DNA of 64,000 bases from Ischnura elegans (taxonomy: Eukaryota > Arthropoda > Insecta > Odonata > Coenagrionidae): positions 43,276,881-43,340,880 of the forward strand of contig NC_060252.1 in assembly GCF_921293095.1 (NCBI RefSeq), given 5' to 3'. Below are positions 48,151 to 60,794 of this stretch, piece by piece; position 1 is the stretch's first letter, and each line of letters opens with the position of its first letter. A program made the translations under genes and the position numbers. The notes below the pieces were generated by a model. The model searched no databases. It was not told where the DNA came from and saw only the letters and a list, made by a program, of their open reading frames with translations.

Positions 48151-50256
48151 AAAATCACGATTTATTTGCTTAAATATCCTTGAACCCTTATTTAATTCGG
48201 TTGTACTAAAGAAACTAGACGTGATAGAAAACAGCTGAGCCCAGATTTGGAATCAGAACGAAAAGAACCTCTAGGATGACCCAGCAAAATCTCTAGGACA
48301 GAAAAAAAAAGTTTTTGTTGACTAGTGAATTTAGAGTAATTCCTGATGTTCGAAACCGCTCCTCGCCATTGCTGCCTTTCAGGTTACGTCTAGCGAATAT
48401 TTATCCCGTAAATTTTCAGAGGCGAGAAAATGAGGCAGTGGAGATGGTCTTTAAGTGAATTTTATTACGAGTGCCAGTGTAGGTGCGAAGAAGGAACGGA
48501 AAGGAGGGTTAGAGGGATATAGCGGGTAAAAGGAAGGCACAATTCCTAAGGATATCGAATGCACCAACACTCTAGATAGGAGTACGAAATACGTTCGAAC
48601 CTCGGTCCGAGGCAGGAAAATTCACCGCCACGACCATGGTGGCTGAAAAAAGACCGTATTTGAATTTCCCTCGTCTTATTCCAAGGATTATATACCGTTA
48701 GAAAGGGAATCCATTCTCCTGCGAAGCGATGGTGGCGGCACAAACTCTGTTGGGATACTTTTTTCCCCCATAGTACCCGTCAGTCTATTATCCACATGGT
48801 GGATTATTGATTCAGGTGCTGTCTTTCACCAACTTTTTAGATCGAATAAAGTCTTTGACCTATATTATTTTAGCGAATAAACCATGATATTCAACAGAAT
48901 TTGATTACTTATTGACAGGCTCCACACTTGTGCAAGTACTGATCAAGCGGAAAGAATACCAAACATCTCCAAAAATTATCTTCCGAATATCTGCTATTTA
49001 ATAAAAGTAGATGCACGCAAATTCATTAGGCTGCCTTATTTTGACATGTTTAAGGAAACATCAGGGTTATACCTTCATGTTGCCAGCTTGAGTGAGTGTT
49101 CTTTAGTACAATGAGTTCAGTACGCTAGACTTACGACCTAAATATGTCGAAAGTCTGACGAAACTGGTAACGCAAACTTTTATTATTTCTGAAAAAAGGC
49201 GCATTTATGTTGGGAAAGAGACAGAAAGGTGTAAAAGCAGAAGATATATAGTTTTAGATCAATGCACGGAAAAAACAGCGGAGATAAAAGTGTGAATTAC
49301 CAACATCGGGAACCGATTTAATAAAAATAGTGTCTGATAAAAGATTGTAAATGATAGGATTAGACTGTTGGAATAAATCAAAAGTGGGTAATCCAAGAAT
49401 ACCATAAGCTACCCAAAACAGAAAATAGAGGTAAAAGACCCATAACTACGAAAGCCAAGAACGCTGGATAGGTGGAGAAAGTAAATCATAGCATATGGTG
49501 TAACATATGGTATCACACTCAAATACGTGAACATCAAATGTCGGTCTAAATCTCCGGCAGCTCTTCACTCTGTACATATCGTATGACTTAAATACGTTGA
49601 CATGGAAATTTTCCAATTGGCCTATTGTGAGTTGTCATTTGAGATGAAAAATCTGAATTTTGCCAGTTCAATTTCTCTCAAACCCGTCATTTTTTTGCAA
49701 ACGCCTTGGGTTATGCACTTGCAGTAGGAAAAAAAGTGATTGCAATAAATGTTACCGAAGGACTTTTTCATTGAATTGAATTACGATGACCCATTTCCGT
49801 GGCTTTGGATGTTCATCCACTTGGAATATATGGCATTTTATTTCCCTTTCGCCTTTTCCACTGTGCATGAGCTCACTCAGTGTAAAGATTATGATATGCA
49901 CATCACTCTCTCTGAATATCATAATGACTGAGGACTCCATTCAAGGACAACATGAAAAACCTCTTGATGTGAGTTTTCTCACGTAATTTCACTAGCAATG
50001 CATTTGGATAGTTGGATATTAAAATAAACTTATGTATTTGCACGAATCTAAGACGACCTCTTTTTTTGTGATTCCGCTGGGAAAAATATTTAATTTTTAG
50101 AATTAAGTAGCGTAGATATCCAAATTTAGTCCCCTCTTTTTTTCCCACAGTCTCCCATTCATAAATAACAGGGTGACCTGTATCATGGCTAACTTTAATA
50201 ATTTAGTTTTAAAGAAGGTAATGGCTATTTTGAAGCGCAAGTACTTGAGTGACAAA
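48151..50256. other. No gene seen
   Basis: AT-rich. A tRNA-like gttcgaacctcggtccgagg at 48592 does not fold further. Frames at 49749-50148 overlap on both strands and look random. Confidence 0.4.
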
Positions 50257-50913
50257 TAGGGTGGTTTCCTATTATTTTTTTATTGCCTTAATCGAAAGAT
50301 TATTACTCCTGGAGTACGTATTTCACGCTTTTAGATTTTTAAATGACAATATCTATTTTTCGCGATTAAATGAAAAGTGAAAATTTTCAAGCGCGCGAAA
50401 ACGCGACGGGCAAGGAAATCTCTCCGTGTGACGTATTTCTGGTTCCCCCTCCCGCCTTGTGAGGTGACCTTGATCGAGGCTCTGAGCGCTGATAGGACGC
50501 AGGATGCTAGAGGGTAGCTGAGTACCTTGCTGTCTGGTAGCGCTTGGCTTAAAAAAGGTTTATTAATACCTTATCAAACGAAGAAAACTTTCCGACCTTA
50601 GCCAGTTTTAATAGGTGATTATTAAGACATGTTTCCCTGAGCTCTGTGCGTCATGCATGCATTGGTAACCTCAGACGATGTATAACTCCTATCCTCTCGT
50701 GTAGAAACTAGGTCCCTGTGACATCATGTGGAGTGGAATCGCATGGGCGCCAATCTGGCCTTTTTCAAATGAGGATAAAATTTGACCCTTGCCATTCGTC
50801 TAAACCGGTATTTCAAAAACCAAATAATTTGTGTATTATGAATACACTAATGGTGGGTAACGAATCGCAATCAATGCCTTTCGTTTTCTTTGATGAAGGA
50901 AACTACCCTATTA
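50257..50913. mobile_element. 657-bp MITE, copy 2
   Basis: Roughly 95% like 39201-39857 by eye, same orientation. The CRE-like site is mutated here (tgacatcatgtggag). The shared interior and ends with different flanks (gtggtcaa versus gtgacaaa) define the element. Confidence 0.75.
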
Positions 50914-51086
50914 CACGACCTGGAAATCATCGCCAAGGCATAATTTACGGCGTAGTGGACGTAATCATACGCTGATCTTGATTGAAAGATTTGCATGCCA
51001 ACATATTTTTCTTGTGGTAGGCAATAAGCGCTTGCTTGGTAGAACGCCATAGAATTACAACATACTATAATTTTTTCTCATTTTGG

Positions 51087-51606
51087 CAGGGCCGGCCTTA
51101 GGGCGGGGCGACCGGGGTGACCGACCCGAGCCCCGCGCTTTGGGGGGCCCCGCGTTCGTGAAAAAAATAAAAATATACGATAGTTTTGAAAACGCAATTT
51201 CAACTATTACTGTATTGTTAAGTCCGTGCTAGACAAAAAATAATATTATGAAAAAGGAATAATAATGCAGTAATTTTTATTGTGCAATTGCGTTTCTCAG
51301 TGCAGTACTGTGTCGTGCGAGTGATAACAACGAGTGAGAGAACTTGACATGAGTGAGAGCGGGTGCTTTTGAATTTTATGAATAAATATAATTATAAATT
51401 TTATTTGTATTATACTATTTTGAACTCAACTGCGTGATGGTATCATAACGGCGTAATTACGAAGTCTGAATTTGGGAGGGGAACACATACTTAGCTAGAG
51501 AGTGGTAGGGATTCAAAATGCTCGAGTTTGTAGATGGGGTATAGAGTTTAATATTTTAAGTGAAGGGCCCCGCACTGAAGGTTCGCACCTGCTAGGGCCG
51601 GACCTG
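51087..51606. mobile_element. 520-bp hAT MITE with 8-bp target duplication
   Basis: Starts CAGGGCCGGCCTTAG and ends with the complement of CAGGTCCGGCCCTAG. CATTTTGG is present directly on both sides (51079-51086, 51607-51614). An 8-bp duplication with CAG ends is the hAT signature. A GC-rich subterminal ccccgcgctttggggggcc and an AT-rich, non-coding centre. Confidence 0.88.
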
Positions 51607-51614
51607 CATTTTGG

Positions 51615-52655
51615 AATGATGTGAGTGAGTAGTGAACACGACAAAAATTTTCATTGGCACAGAGGACATGGTAGAGGAAAATTTAGACATTTTTATAAAG
51701 AATTATCATGAACAGGTGTCATAACGAATATAACATAATAAATAAAATTTCTCATTATTTCGATGTAATTCAACTTGCCATTCACATTTTATGCTAGTAT
51801 GTTTGGGTTCCAAGGCTACTTCAGCGTCCAAAGCGCTTCTACTGATGGCACCCTCAAGTGTTAAACATATAAATAGAGACTTTCCTTTTCCCCCTTGTCC
51901 AATGGATCTTCTCTTTTTGGTTAACGCTAATATCTTCAATCCATTGAGTTTATGATCTTTATTCTTCCTAATTGCTAAAAGCCCCACAATCCTTCCACTA
52001 TTTTACCAACAATATCAACAAATTGAGATGGCACACCATAAAAATAAGAGAGCAAGACATTTTTTGAAGTGATCACATTCTCATACCCAATGCATGTTAG
52101 GTGAGGGAGGAAATCTCTATTGGAGATGACAAAGTGTCCAAGGGCGATGGCGGAACTTGTATTGAAGGCCTAAGATAGAGGGTAGTAAGCTAAGCCAATC
52201 GCGAATGGGTTTGCCTCAGGCCAAGCTGAAGCACAAAATATTAACCGTTGATGTGTTCCCCAGCACACTTTATTCCGAAGAAAAACCAAGACTTAGGGAC
52301 AGACATTCCACAGAGGAAAAATTATTCACCATGGCTCACACTCGTGACCAAATTTCCCTGAGCAGCAAAGAAATTTAAAAGATGCTAGGTCGAACATACG
52401 CGAACATTTTTTTAAACTCTCTAAAACGTTTAACGACAAATTTCCGAACACCTTCCGCCACACCCCTGTTGAGGCTTTTTGCAGGGTAGAATGTAGACGT
52501 AAATAACAGAATATATTTCAAATGAGAATATGGTCACATCAGGACGAAAATATCGCTCCTTTTTTAAAGAATATATAATGATAATTATTTTAATAATTCC
52601 TAAATTATCTCTGATTTGGAATTTAGACATAATTTCAGGCAATTATTTCTGAATG
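51615..52655. other. No gene seen
   Basis: AT-rich. The 93-codon minus frame at 51987-51706 is unassigned. Confidence 0.4.
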
Positions 52656-53551
52656 TTGCTATCTACATCTACATAATACCCTGCGAGCCACCTCTAGGGT
52701 GTTTGGCAGGAGGTGATCAATCACCAGCATGCAGCATGCATTTGGACTCCCACATGCACACCACACCGTCCAGAAAACGTCCCGTATAATAACAAACTAT
52801 ACTACCATATGCTGTTAGAAATAGAATAGAAATTCAGAAACATGCTTCAAGTCTTACATAGGTTAGTAGGCTACACTACAAGTCATGCAATCTATTTACG
52901 AGGTCTATTGCTGCCGTTATAATCTCTTATTGATCGAGGAAAAAATGACATTCGAAATCTGTCTGTTCTGCAATCTATCTCTCTTATTTTATTTATATGA
53001 TCTGATCTTCCGTAGTACGTTGGCGTCCGCAAGATATGGTTAACTTCGTCAGAAAAGACACTGCTCTTGAATTTATCTAAAAGGTTTAGTCTATTTTTCA
53101 ATCTACGGTCCGACAGAGATTCCCATCCGAGTTTATCTAAGAGGTCAGTTACACTAACAAGACTATCGTAACGACCTTTCACATACCTGGCAGCTCTCCT
53201 TTGCACGCGTTCTAACTCTGTTATTAAGCCTTTTTCATGAGGGTCCCAAACACTGGCAGCGTATTCCAAATGTGGTCTAACGAGGGAAAAGTAGCTAGTT
53301 TCTCTCACTTTGTCGTCGCACTTTCCTAATATTCTTTTAACAAAACCCATTTTACGATTAGCTTGACCGGTTATTTCTCGAATATGTTTATTCCACGATA
53401 GATCATTATTGAGTCTAACCCCTAGATATTTCACGGATTCAACTGCCTTTAACTGGGTGCCCCGAATGATATAGTTACGCTGTAGGGAGTTATTCTTCTT
53501 CCAGAAATTCATTACGACGCATTTTTCCAAATTTAATTCTAACTGCCATTA
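52656..53551 (-). pseudogene. 5'-truncated LINE, RT C-terminus plus 3' UTR
   Basis: An uninterrupted minus frame of about 220 codons: L-E-L-N-L-E-K-C-V-V-M-N-F, V-K-Y-L-G-V, L-S-W-N-K-H-I, Y-F-S-L-V-R-P-H-L-E-Y-A-A-S-V-W-D-P-H, V-Q-R-R-A-A-R-Y-V, L-G-W-E-S-L, C-R-T-D-R-F-R-M-S-F-F-P-R-S-I. It is a relative of, but distinct from, the LINE at 40072-40765. The 3' UTR (52656-52890) ends in the same tail (complement of tatctacatctacataatac) after a ccctgcgagccacc block. The 5' break abuts a 21-bp tandem duplication, attattcatgatgaaac, at 53549-53587. Confidence 0.82.
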
Positions 53552-54142
53552 TTCATGATGAAACTGCTATTATTCATGATGAAACAAAGTAGTAATACTT
53601 CGGATTTACTTTAATATCAATCTACCCTGTAATCGGCAGCTCTGTGTCATTATTTAGGAAATCACACTGAGGTACCGAAATCCGGGTCGATTGGATTCAA
53701 ATGTTAAGGGCTTAATGTTAACTATTTAAAAAAAGTTAAATGTTTTACTTGGAATAGTCTACGATTTCACCTGAACGCATTTATTAAGCTCCTTTCTCTC
53801 TCGGTGAAAAAACTAATTCCTACCTAATATCTCATTTAATCGTTTCTGTCAGTCCCTAAGTTATAGTGCGGTTTTACGATGATACTCTCCGTATCGTTGA
53901 GAAAGATAACTGTTCTTCATTGATCAAGCACCCTTATCCTAATTTAAATTAAGTTTTTTGGCGGGCACTTTCATGATGAGTTAAATTATATACATATTAA
54001 GTTACTGCTGAATTAAATTTAGACAATAGAAATATAACCTTTCTTTATTTTGATCGTTAACTCTCTCTTCTATAAAACTAAAATTCTCTTTCTGTGTGGA
54101 TTTACTTTGCCTCAGGCAAAAAATTATTCACACTACCCTGAA

Positions 54143-54420
54143 GTTTATATGAGGGGCTGAGAAGTCAAGGGGTTCAAAATATTTTCTTTCTAAACCGAGT
54201 TAGGCACAGAAATTGACAAAAGAAATATACAAAAACTTGGTAACCAAGGGGCACGAGTGATTCTCTGTGCTATGCTGACATCGAGTGGAAAATCAAATGC
54301 ATTACTAAATATTTAGTCGGTTTCGTTTCTTTAATTACAAAATTTCTTTTCCTAATTGTATTCAGAAAAAAATCGCTTGTACCCCTTCGCTCCTCAGTTC
54401 CTCATATGTAATTTTTTTAT
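54143..54420. mobile_element. ~275-bp foldback / MITE-like inverted repeat
   Basis: tatgaggggctgagaagtca + aggggttcaa (from 54151) pairs with the complement of tacccc-ttcgctcctcagttcctcata (to about 54409), about 80% over 32 bases. Target duplication not resolved. Confidence 0.5.
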
Positions 54421-57400
54421 GGTATAAAAAACAATTCAATTTTATTTATATTCTGCCTGCGTCTAGAAAACTGCGCCTTCTGTATAATATGAGCGATCAA
54501 GTGATTGCACCCGTGTTGCACTTATCGCTAATTGAACTGAAAATTACACGGCGACGCAAGCAGCTAAACGATAGAAAAGACGAAAATGCTTTGTGTTCTA
54601 TAAAATTAGCGATTTTCAAAACAAAAGTGCCCAACGAGCAAACTCAACAAAAAACATCGAATAGTGATATGAGGTACCTTATCTCTAGAGATACGTGAAA
54701 ATAGCACTTTCATTTTAATTTTATAAAATTCAATTTCAGTTCATAGCATTTTGTAACATCAATTTTCTTCTTTATTTTCATAATGTAGCACTAGTAGTTC
54801 ACGAAAAAGTGTGACGAAACACAGTTATTTGAAAAAATACGGAAAACTGGAAATAATTATGGGATATAACAATATTAAATTAAGGAATAAGACATAAAGA
54901 AAATAATTAAAAAAGATATTAGTTCCTTAAACATCATTTACACTAATTGAACATCAACACTGAACAAGTTTCAAAACTTTCTTCCTTCAACCGGTTGCAT
55001 CTGTCAGTCACAACTAGATTCTACTGGCTAAAAAACCTTTCTGCATCCACGATGCTAACTGGTGTTCAGATTGTGTGGAGTGCAGCATTACCAAACTCAG
55101 TCTTTTCTAGGCAGATGGCAAGAAATATTTGCTTATCATCGCAGAAGCTACCAGGGTTCTCTCTCAACCTTTCTAGTAGCTGCCGATGAAAATACAGGTA
55201 ACCATCTATGAAGCAGTAAGGCCCAACGTCCAGTGGCGTAGCGAGGGGTGGGCTCGGCACTAAATTTACGAATTTTGCCATCGAAAAGGCAAATTTGCGG
55301 TTTAAATATCATAAAAGTCTAGTCATCGCGCCTATGACGGATTTATTCACGTGTATCGCATTTATCGCATATGCGATTTTCACGTATCACTACTAATCAC
55401 CAACGAATACTGCTATTTGATGTATTAGCTCGTTTATCCTGTACTCAAAGTCAACATTCATTAATCAAATAAAAAAATCTAATTGAAATATATGTCGACC
55501 AAGCTGCATGGTTCGAATGTTGCCTTTTTCTTAACAAAGGTTGCCACACATTAAAAACCTTTAAAAAAAAACAATAAAAGTTTAATTTAACAGCTAATTA
55601 TGAATCGTGAAATTGCAACGGAACCATTTTTAACAGTAGATTTCCTTTAGCGATAAATAAAATTAATTATCTCCTAAATTACGTTAAGAATAAAGATTAT
55701 TCTGCCAAATAAGCCCAGCGTAACAAGGCAGCATCTTGATTTGGGATGGAAAATTGACCAGCAGCTCTTTATTTTCGCGGTTCCGAATACAGCGGAGCGA
55801 TTTCGTTCAGGGCCTGAGCAAGCGTCCAATCTGAGGATCAGCCAACGACGCGTTCAGCAGGAAGTGTGTAAACAGCGAGGAGTACTTATTATTTTGGAGA
55901 AGTCCACGTGTCTGAGGGTAGAAGGGGAAAGAGATAAACGATGGCCTTGTCGCTGAATAGCAAACTTCCTTCAAGGGTATGGGCTAACTCAGACAAGTTC
56001 CTGGAGGGGGTTTGAATACATCTTCATTTTTTTCATAAGCCGAGGCTGCAGATGTATTCTGAAGGCACTTTTGACTTTTCTTAGGCTTATTCAACATAAG
56101 GGACTGCATTTATGCTTCACCCGAGGTAAAGCAACATGGAGGACGGGCTGAAATACTAAACCCCCAGGCAGCCCAGGCTTCACCAGTCCGCGGTAGGGGG
56201 AATGGCTAACCCAATCTCCAGGAAACTCTATGGCCTACTGTATACATTATTGTAATATGAACACAAGGGACTGGTAAAGTATGACATACCCCAGCCGGTC
56301 CCTGTGATGATGGTGATTTTTTTCCATACAAATCCGAGTTACAGCAGTTTCTGCCACAAATAGTTGATTTCTGTTTTCTGCGTGGGCTTTAAGCCACCTC
56401 ATCATCACAGAAGTTTGTTTTAGTATCCCTTCACCTCACATTCACTCAACTTACATGCGTGCGTACATACTTACTAAGCTCAGAAAGACCACCGAGTCAG
56501 AATTGAAACAGAGATGGAGCTGCTTATGTAGGCAGATCATTGAGTATGGAACCTAGTCTATCACGCTGAGAGACATTTAATCAACTTAATGGAAGTGAGT
56601 GAATACATTTTTATGTCAGAGTTTTACAACAGCAACGAATGTACTTATATGTTAGAGTATGTCATTTCACTTACATCGAAATTATATACCAAAGATCTCC
56701 AATAAAATCAATTTTATTTTAACATAGTAAGTCCGCCAGAGCTTGTATGTTAACTAAAACTGATTACAATGAGAAAGAGAGTACAGTGCTACCTAGAAAT
56801 ATTATAGACGGAAGTATACCTTTACGAAAGGAAATGATTCGACCACTCAGGCAATCCAATTTGAAGTCTTATAAGAGAAAATGACATCCAGTCGCACCTC
56901 AATGCAGCGATCAGGTGGTGGACCGAAAAACTGACCGCTAATGCAAGGCGGTTGCTATTCAGAGTGAGCTGCATTCGGGAAAATTATGAATCAGTTTGTA
57001 TGAGCTGAAACTAATTTGATCGAAAAATGCAAATTAAGCTCCATAAAAGGAATCACGTCAGCTTAAGAACTACAAGTCAACTGAATTCTAATACACCGTG
57101 TGCAGCAGTCATCTGTTCGTTTTCAGAAGCTGGATAAATATCCTTCATCATGCCTTAATATTTTTATGAGCCCTAAAAGAGTCTTGAAGCTGGTCTTAAG
57201 TAAAGTTTATTTACAATATTTCGCTATTTTTCTACAACTCGAGCTTTACGGTGACAAAATTGAAGAAAAGAGTGGCGTTCGTATCACCAATTTCAGTTTC
57301 ACCTCGATGAACCTCCAAACTTACTGTTCGGAAGGCAGATAGATTACTTAGAAGGTAGTATGAGCAATGGCAATGCAATGCCATTTATACAACACGTTAT

Positions 57401-57855
57401 GATATTTCTTTGTTAATATGAAATAGCTAATTCTTTGAAAACCATATAATAATCCAAAAATAAAAATAAAAGCATAAAAATTAAAAAAATGACTAAAACT
57501 AAAAAAATGCTATTCTTATACTATTCTTTTCCTAGTTTTACGATGAAGTACTACAATATGTTACTTTCTGACCTCTAAATTTTGTTATTATTGTAACTTA
57601 AAAAAGTATGCAGATGAATTTAGTCAGACGATTCCCGAATAACATTGCATTCAGACTTTAAGTTGTGACAATTTCATTGATTAATATTAAATTTTTGCTA
57701 AGTTTGTCCCAAGTTGCTGATTTTTCTACTCATGCTGCTCAAAAAGAATATATTTTTTGTAATTAAGTGGTATACCTCAAGAACAATTCATAAATTATTC
57801 ATTGTTATTGTTAATTCCAAGGAGAAGCAATAGTATGCACCGCGTGTGTCCATGT
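54421..57855. other. No gene seen; one isolated hAT-like end
   Basis: AT-rich. CAGTGGCGTAGCGAGGGGTG at 55231 is a typical left end of a hAT MITE, but no matching right end was found. Frames at 54489, 54947, 55741 and 57100 have no recognisable content. Confidence 0.4.
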
Positions 57856-57911
57856 TCGTTGACGACAGTTTCGCCACCATTGCAGCTGACTTCTTCAGGT
57901 CAATGAAGTGC
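57856..57911 (+). repeat. Penelope-type 3' motif, + orientation
   Basis: gttgacgacagtttcgccac ... cttcttcaggtcaatgaagt. An inverted partner lies at 58371-58428. See the finding on the paired motif. Confidence 0.5.
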
Positions 57912-58370
57912 AAATATGTCATTATGTGGCGCGCCGCAGGCGCGATATTGCTGTGCCGGTAAACCAAGTTCACCATAACCAGCCAGTTTACAATAAATTT
58001 TATATTATGCGCATTTGTTTCTGAAGTGGAGGAAGTGTTGTGTTTGTGTGAGCAGAAACTTAAAACTAATAATTGTGTTGAGCATTATGAGAAATAAAAA
58101 CATTGATCATTTTGAAGACAGGTTTTTAAATTTATTTTTTTCTACCGTTTTTACAGGATTTGTTTTGCTGGTTTCATTTTTTAAACTTTTTTTTGACCGT
58201 CCTTTACACACATCCGTCGGAGTCAGGCGTCTTCTCATTAGCCCATAGGGAAAGCCGGAGACTTCTCATTGGTCCGTTTCCCCTGGTGTTTTCCTTTTTC
58301 TCCCGAGTTGATTTGAGCACTCTTTTCCATGAGTTGGATAGTTCAAAACGACGAAAGCGATAGCTCAGCA

Positions 58371-58428
58371 CTTCATCGATCTGAAGAAGCCTTCTGCAAA
58401 GCCGACGAAACTGTCGTCTACTTGAATG
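58371..58428 (-). repeat. Penelope-type 3' motif, - orientation
   Basis: The complement reads gtagacgacagtttcgtcgg ... cttcttcagatcgatgaagt, matching 57856-57911 over about 55 bases, just downstream of the GIY-YIG remnant in its own sense. Confidence 0.5.
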
Positions 58429-58631
58429 AACTTTTCTCAGATTTCAGCGCATAAGGCAGTCAACGTTTCGCGTACCGTCTCGTCACCCAACTCAAGGCTA
58501 ATGATTAAAAATTTGAAGTGATCGTTGAAGCTCGGCATCAGGAGGGGCGGGATTGATCGAATCCCGATTGTTGTGCCGGAGGACCGTGGACCAGCGAAGC
58601 TCCGGCAATCGCAATTCTTTTCAGAGTTCAA

Positions 58632-59370
58632 TTTTAAGAGCTACTGATCGAATACCCGGTATCTCTGTTGATATTTTTCCTTTCGAGGCTTATCTTTATA
58701 GCCTTTTTATTTCATCGATCCCAACATTGGTTGGATCGCCATAAAACTGTGATGTCATTCCACCTTATTTTATGGTTTTGACTCAGGCTATGCACGACTA
58801 CAGCTGATTTTTCCGGTTGACCAAGTTGAAATGCCGTTGGTTGAGTCGAGAAAAGATAGTTCGCCCTGTCTCCCCCACGTAGATATAACCACACTCACAA
58901 AGGATTTTATAAACCTCCTGAAGACGTAAGGCCAACTGGGTCATAAACACAAACAAGGCGGTCTCTTAAATTTGACATGGGCCCAGTGGCGCCGACTCCA
59001 TGGGGCCTGAGGGGACCCGAACCCCCTCAAAAATTCGTTATGGGTGTGAAGAAAAAATGTGCCAGGCTTGTCGATTTTCCCCGGAGTGTCCAGATATCGA
59101 GATTCGAGCTATCAGGGTTCTTATGTTAATCATATAGACTCTTCTAAAATGCTTAAAAAACTTAAAACTCACAACTTATAAAATTTCCCGGGGCAAGATC
59201 CCCGGTTTGGGCCCCTCAATATTTTTTGTAAGTCGGCATCCCGGCATAGGCCGATGGATGGTTTCGATGTTATACCTCTTGTATGTCGTATACTTGTGAG
59301 AAAAATAGCTCCGCAACCTAGTACATATTAGGATTGCGATTTCAGAACACACGCTTAGAATAAACTTGGT
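58632..59370 (-). pseudogene. Penelope-like element, GIY-YIG end, split by a hAT MITE
   Basis: Minus strand. The run from 59302 reads Y-N-I-E-T-I-H-R-P, is interrupted at 59252-58976 by a MITE, and resumes S-N-L-R-D-R-L-V-C-V-Y-D-P-V. After a 1-2 base shift comes V-Y-K-I-L-C-E-C-G-Y-I-Y-V-G-E-T-G-R (58910-58860), the GIY-YIG nuclease core, then H-S-L-S-Q-N-H-K-I-R-W and N-I-N-R-D-T-G-Y-S (~58650). One TGA lies between them. This is the C-terminal region of Penelope-like retroelements; the polymerase core is not seen. Confidence 0.82.
58984..59244. mobile_element. 261-bp hAT-like MITE inside the Penelope-like element
   Basis: Starts CAGTGGCGCCGACT; the right end complement is CCGGGATGCCGACT. 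The 8-bp flanks are catgggcc (58976-58983) and cataggcc (59245-59252), a target duplication with one mismatch. Removing it rejoins the Penelope frame. Confidence 0.75.
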
Positions 59371-59474
59371 TAAATGTGGCCAGTGGCTGTTTCATGATGG
59401 GGACAACGACAGGAGGGAGTAAACCTTCCAGCAGAGGTGGAGATCCGAACATAATTACCATTCTATCTTTTGTA

Positions 59475-59532
59475 AATGGGATACCCAAGGGGAGGGCTTT
59501 ATCCCCCCAAAACCCTCTCTGGATCTGCCTCT
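59475..59532. mobile_element. Isolated hAT-like end
   Basis: ccaaaaccctctctggatct followed by gcctctg is the complement of the common CAGAGGCAGATCCAG-type terminus. No partner end found. A similar lone end (CAGGAGCGGATTCAGG) is at 8703 and its copy, and another (gatccgccactg) at 61046. Confidence 0.4.
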
Positions 59533-59570
59533 GTGTTGTAACATACCAAAAGCGTGTAAAATAGACACTA

Positions 59571-60206
59571 CACGGAAAAAAAGATTTGTTACTAATTGCC
59601 AAACAGGTATGATAGGTAGTAAAATATACTTTAACTTTGATGCAAATAACAAAGCGCTTGATTTATTTTTTCAACGTTCTTGATGAATTTTAACGAGCAT
59701 TTAGACATTTCCTAATTAGGTCAATTGTACGAAAGAGCTTGGTAAAAATAACTGCATAAATTCGACACGCATTAGAGGTTTTAAACTTTCATCGAATTAT
59801 CTTTACGAACGTGCTTGCTTGTTTGGTAGCAATTATCACACTCTTTTGTTTGATTTGATAGAATTTACAAATCGTTTTGTGAAATAAACTTATTTTTCAG
59901 CACTTCTTTTTTATATTTATTTTGCGGAAAATTACGTTAAACTCCTAATTTTATGATTTTCAATCAGGCCAATGTTTTTCTGGGTGGAAAATCTTTCATA
60001 TGCGGACACTAAGTCGGTTTTATTATCCTTTTGATCTTAGTAGTTTTTATCAAACAGCTGCGGCCATTTTGGCAGTGTTTGTCAAACTACATTTATCAAA
60101 CTGGTTTTGTAAATGTCACCTAGATATTTATTGTTCCATATGAACAAAAAATTTCGATAAATTTCATCAGAATCTGATATTTATAATTTGACATTTTTTT
60201 CTGTGT
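59571..60206. mobile_element. Possible TIR element, about 636 bp
   Basis: acacggaaaaaaagatttg at the left and the complement acacagaaaaaaatgtcaaa at the right form 14-base ends. AT-rich and non-coding. No target duplication seen, so boundaries are tentative. Confidence 0.35.
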
Positions 60207-60794
60207 AAATTTAGAGCTAATTTTTATTTCAATTCCTTAAAGTAGATAAATGTATCTAAAAACATAACTGAATACTATCATTGTGGATAAAAATATGTTG
60301 GAAGATATTTACGATTTATTGCTTTTAAATACTTATAGGATATTGCAATATTCCTGAGTTATAATTTTATTTCTTTTTTTAGGCCTATAAAGCTGATGAA
60401 AAGTACCTGAATATGTTCTACTTTTGACGGAGAGAATGGTTAAGACATTTGCTGAAGAGGGCAAGGTTGATGCAGAGCATGAATTTCTCTGAAGTTGATG
60501 ATTCTAGAAATGAAGAAGAAATATGGTGAAGTCTCGGAAGCTTTATCAGGACCACTTGGTGCTAAGCTCATGTCTTGCCCGAATCCAGTGCCTCTTCGTC
60601 GTGTTGGACTCTTGATGAAGATGGAGAGATGGAGTGATACCAACCTATCATGTAAATTACTCCTACGGGATGAGTGAGTAAAACAAAATTTTTTGCATAT
60701 TAATAATCAAACTTCACTTTTTGCTGACATTTTGATAAAGCTGTGAAGATGAGCGCGTGAAAGGCTATAGGGTAGTGGCAACCAACAAAAATCG

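Noticed and set aside
48585-48615. tRNA-like B box gttcgaacc
   Set aside because: No A box or cloverleaf arms at the right spacing; the word is a short palindrome.
60383-60674. Host coding exon (good acceptor tttttttAG and donor GTGAGT)
   Set aside because: All three frames meet a stop soon after the acceptor, so no continuous frame links the two sites.
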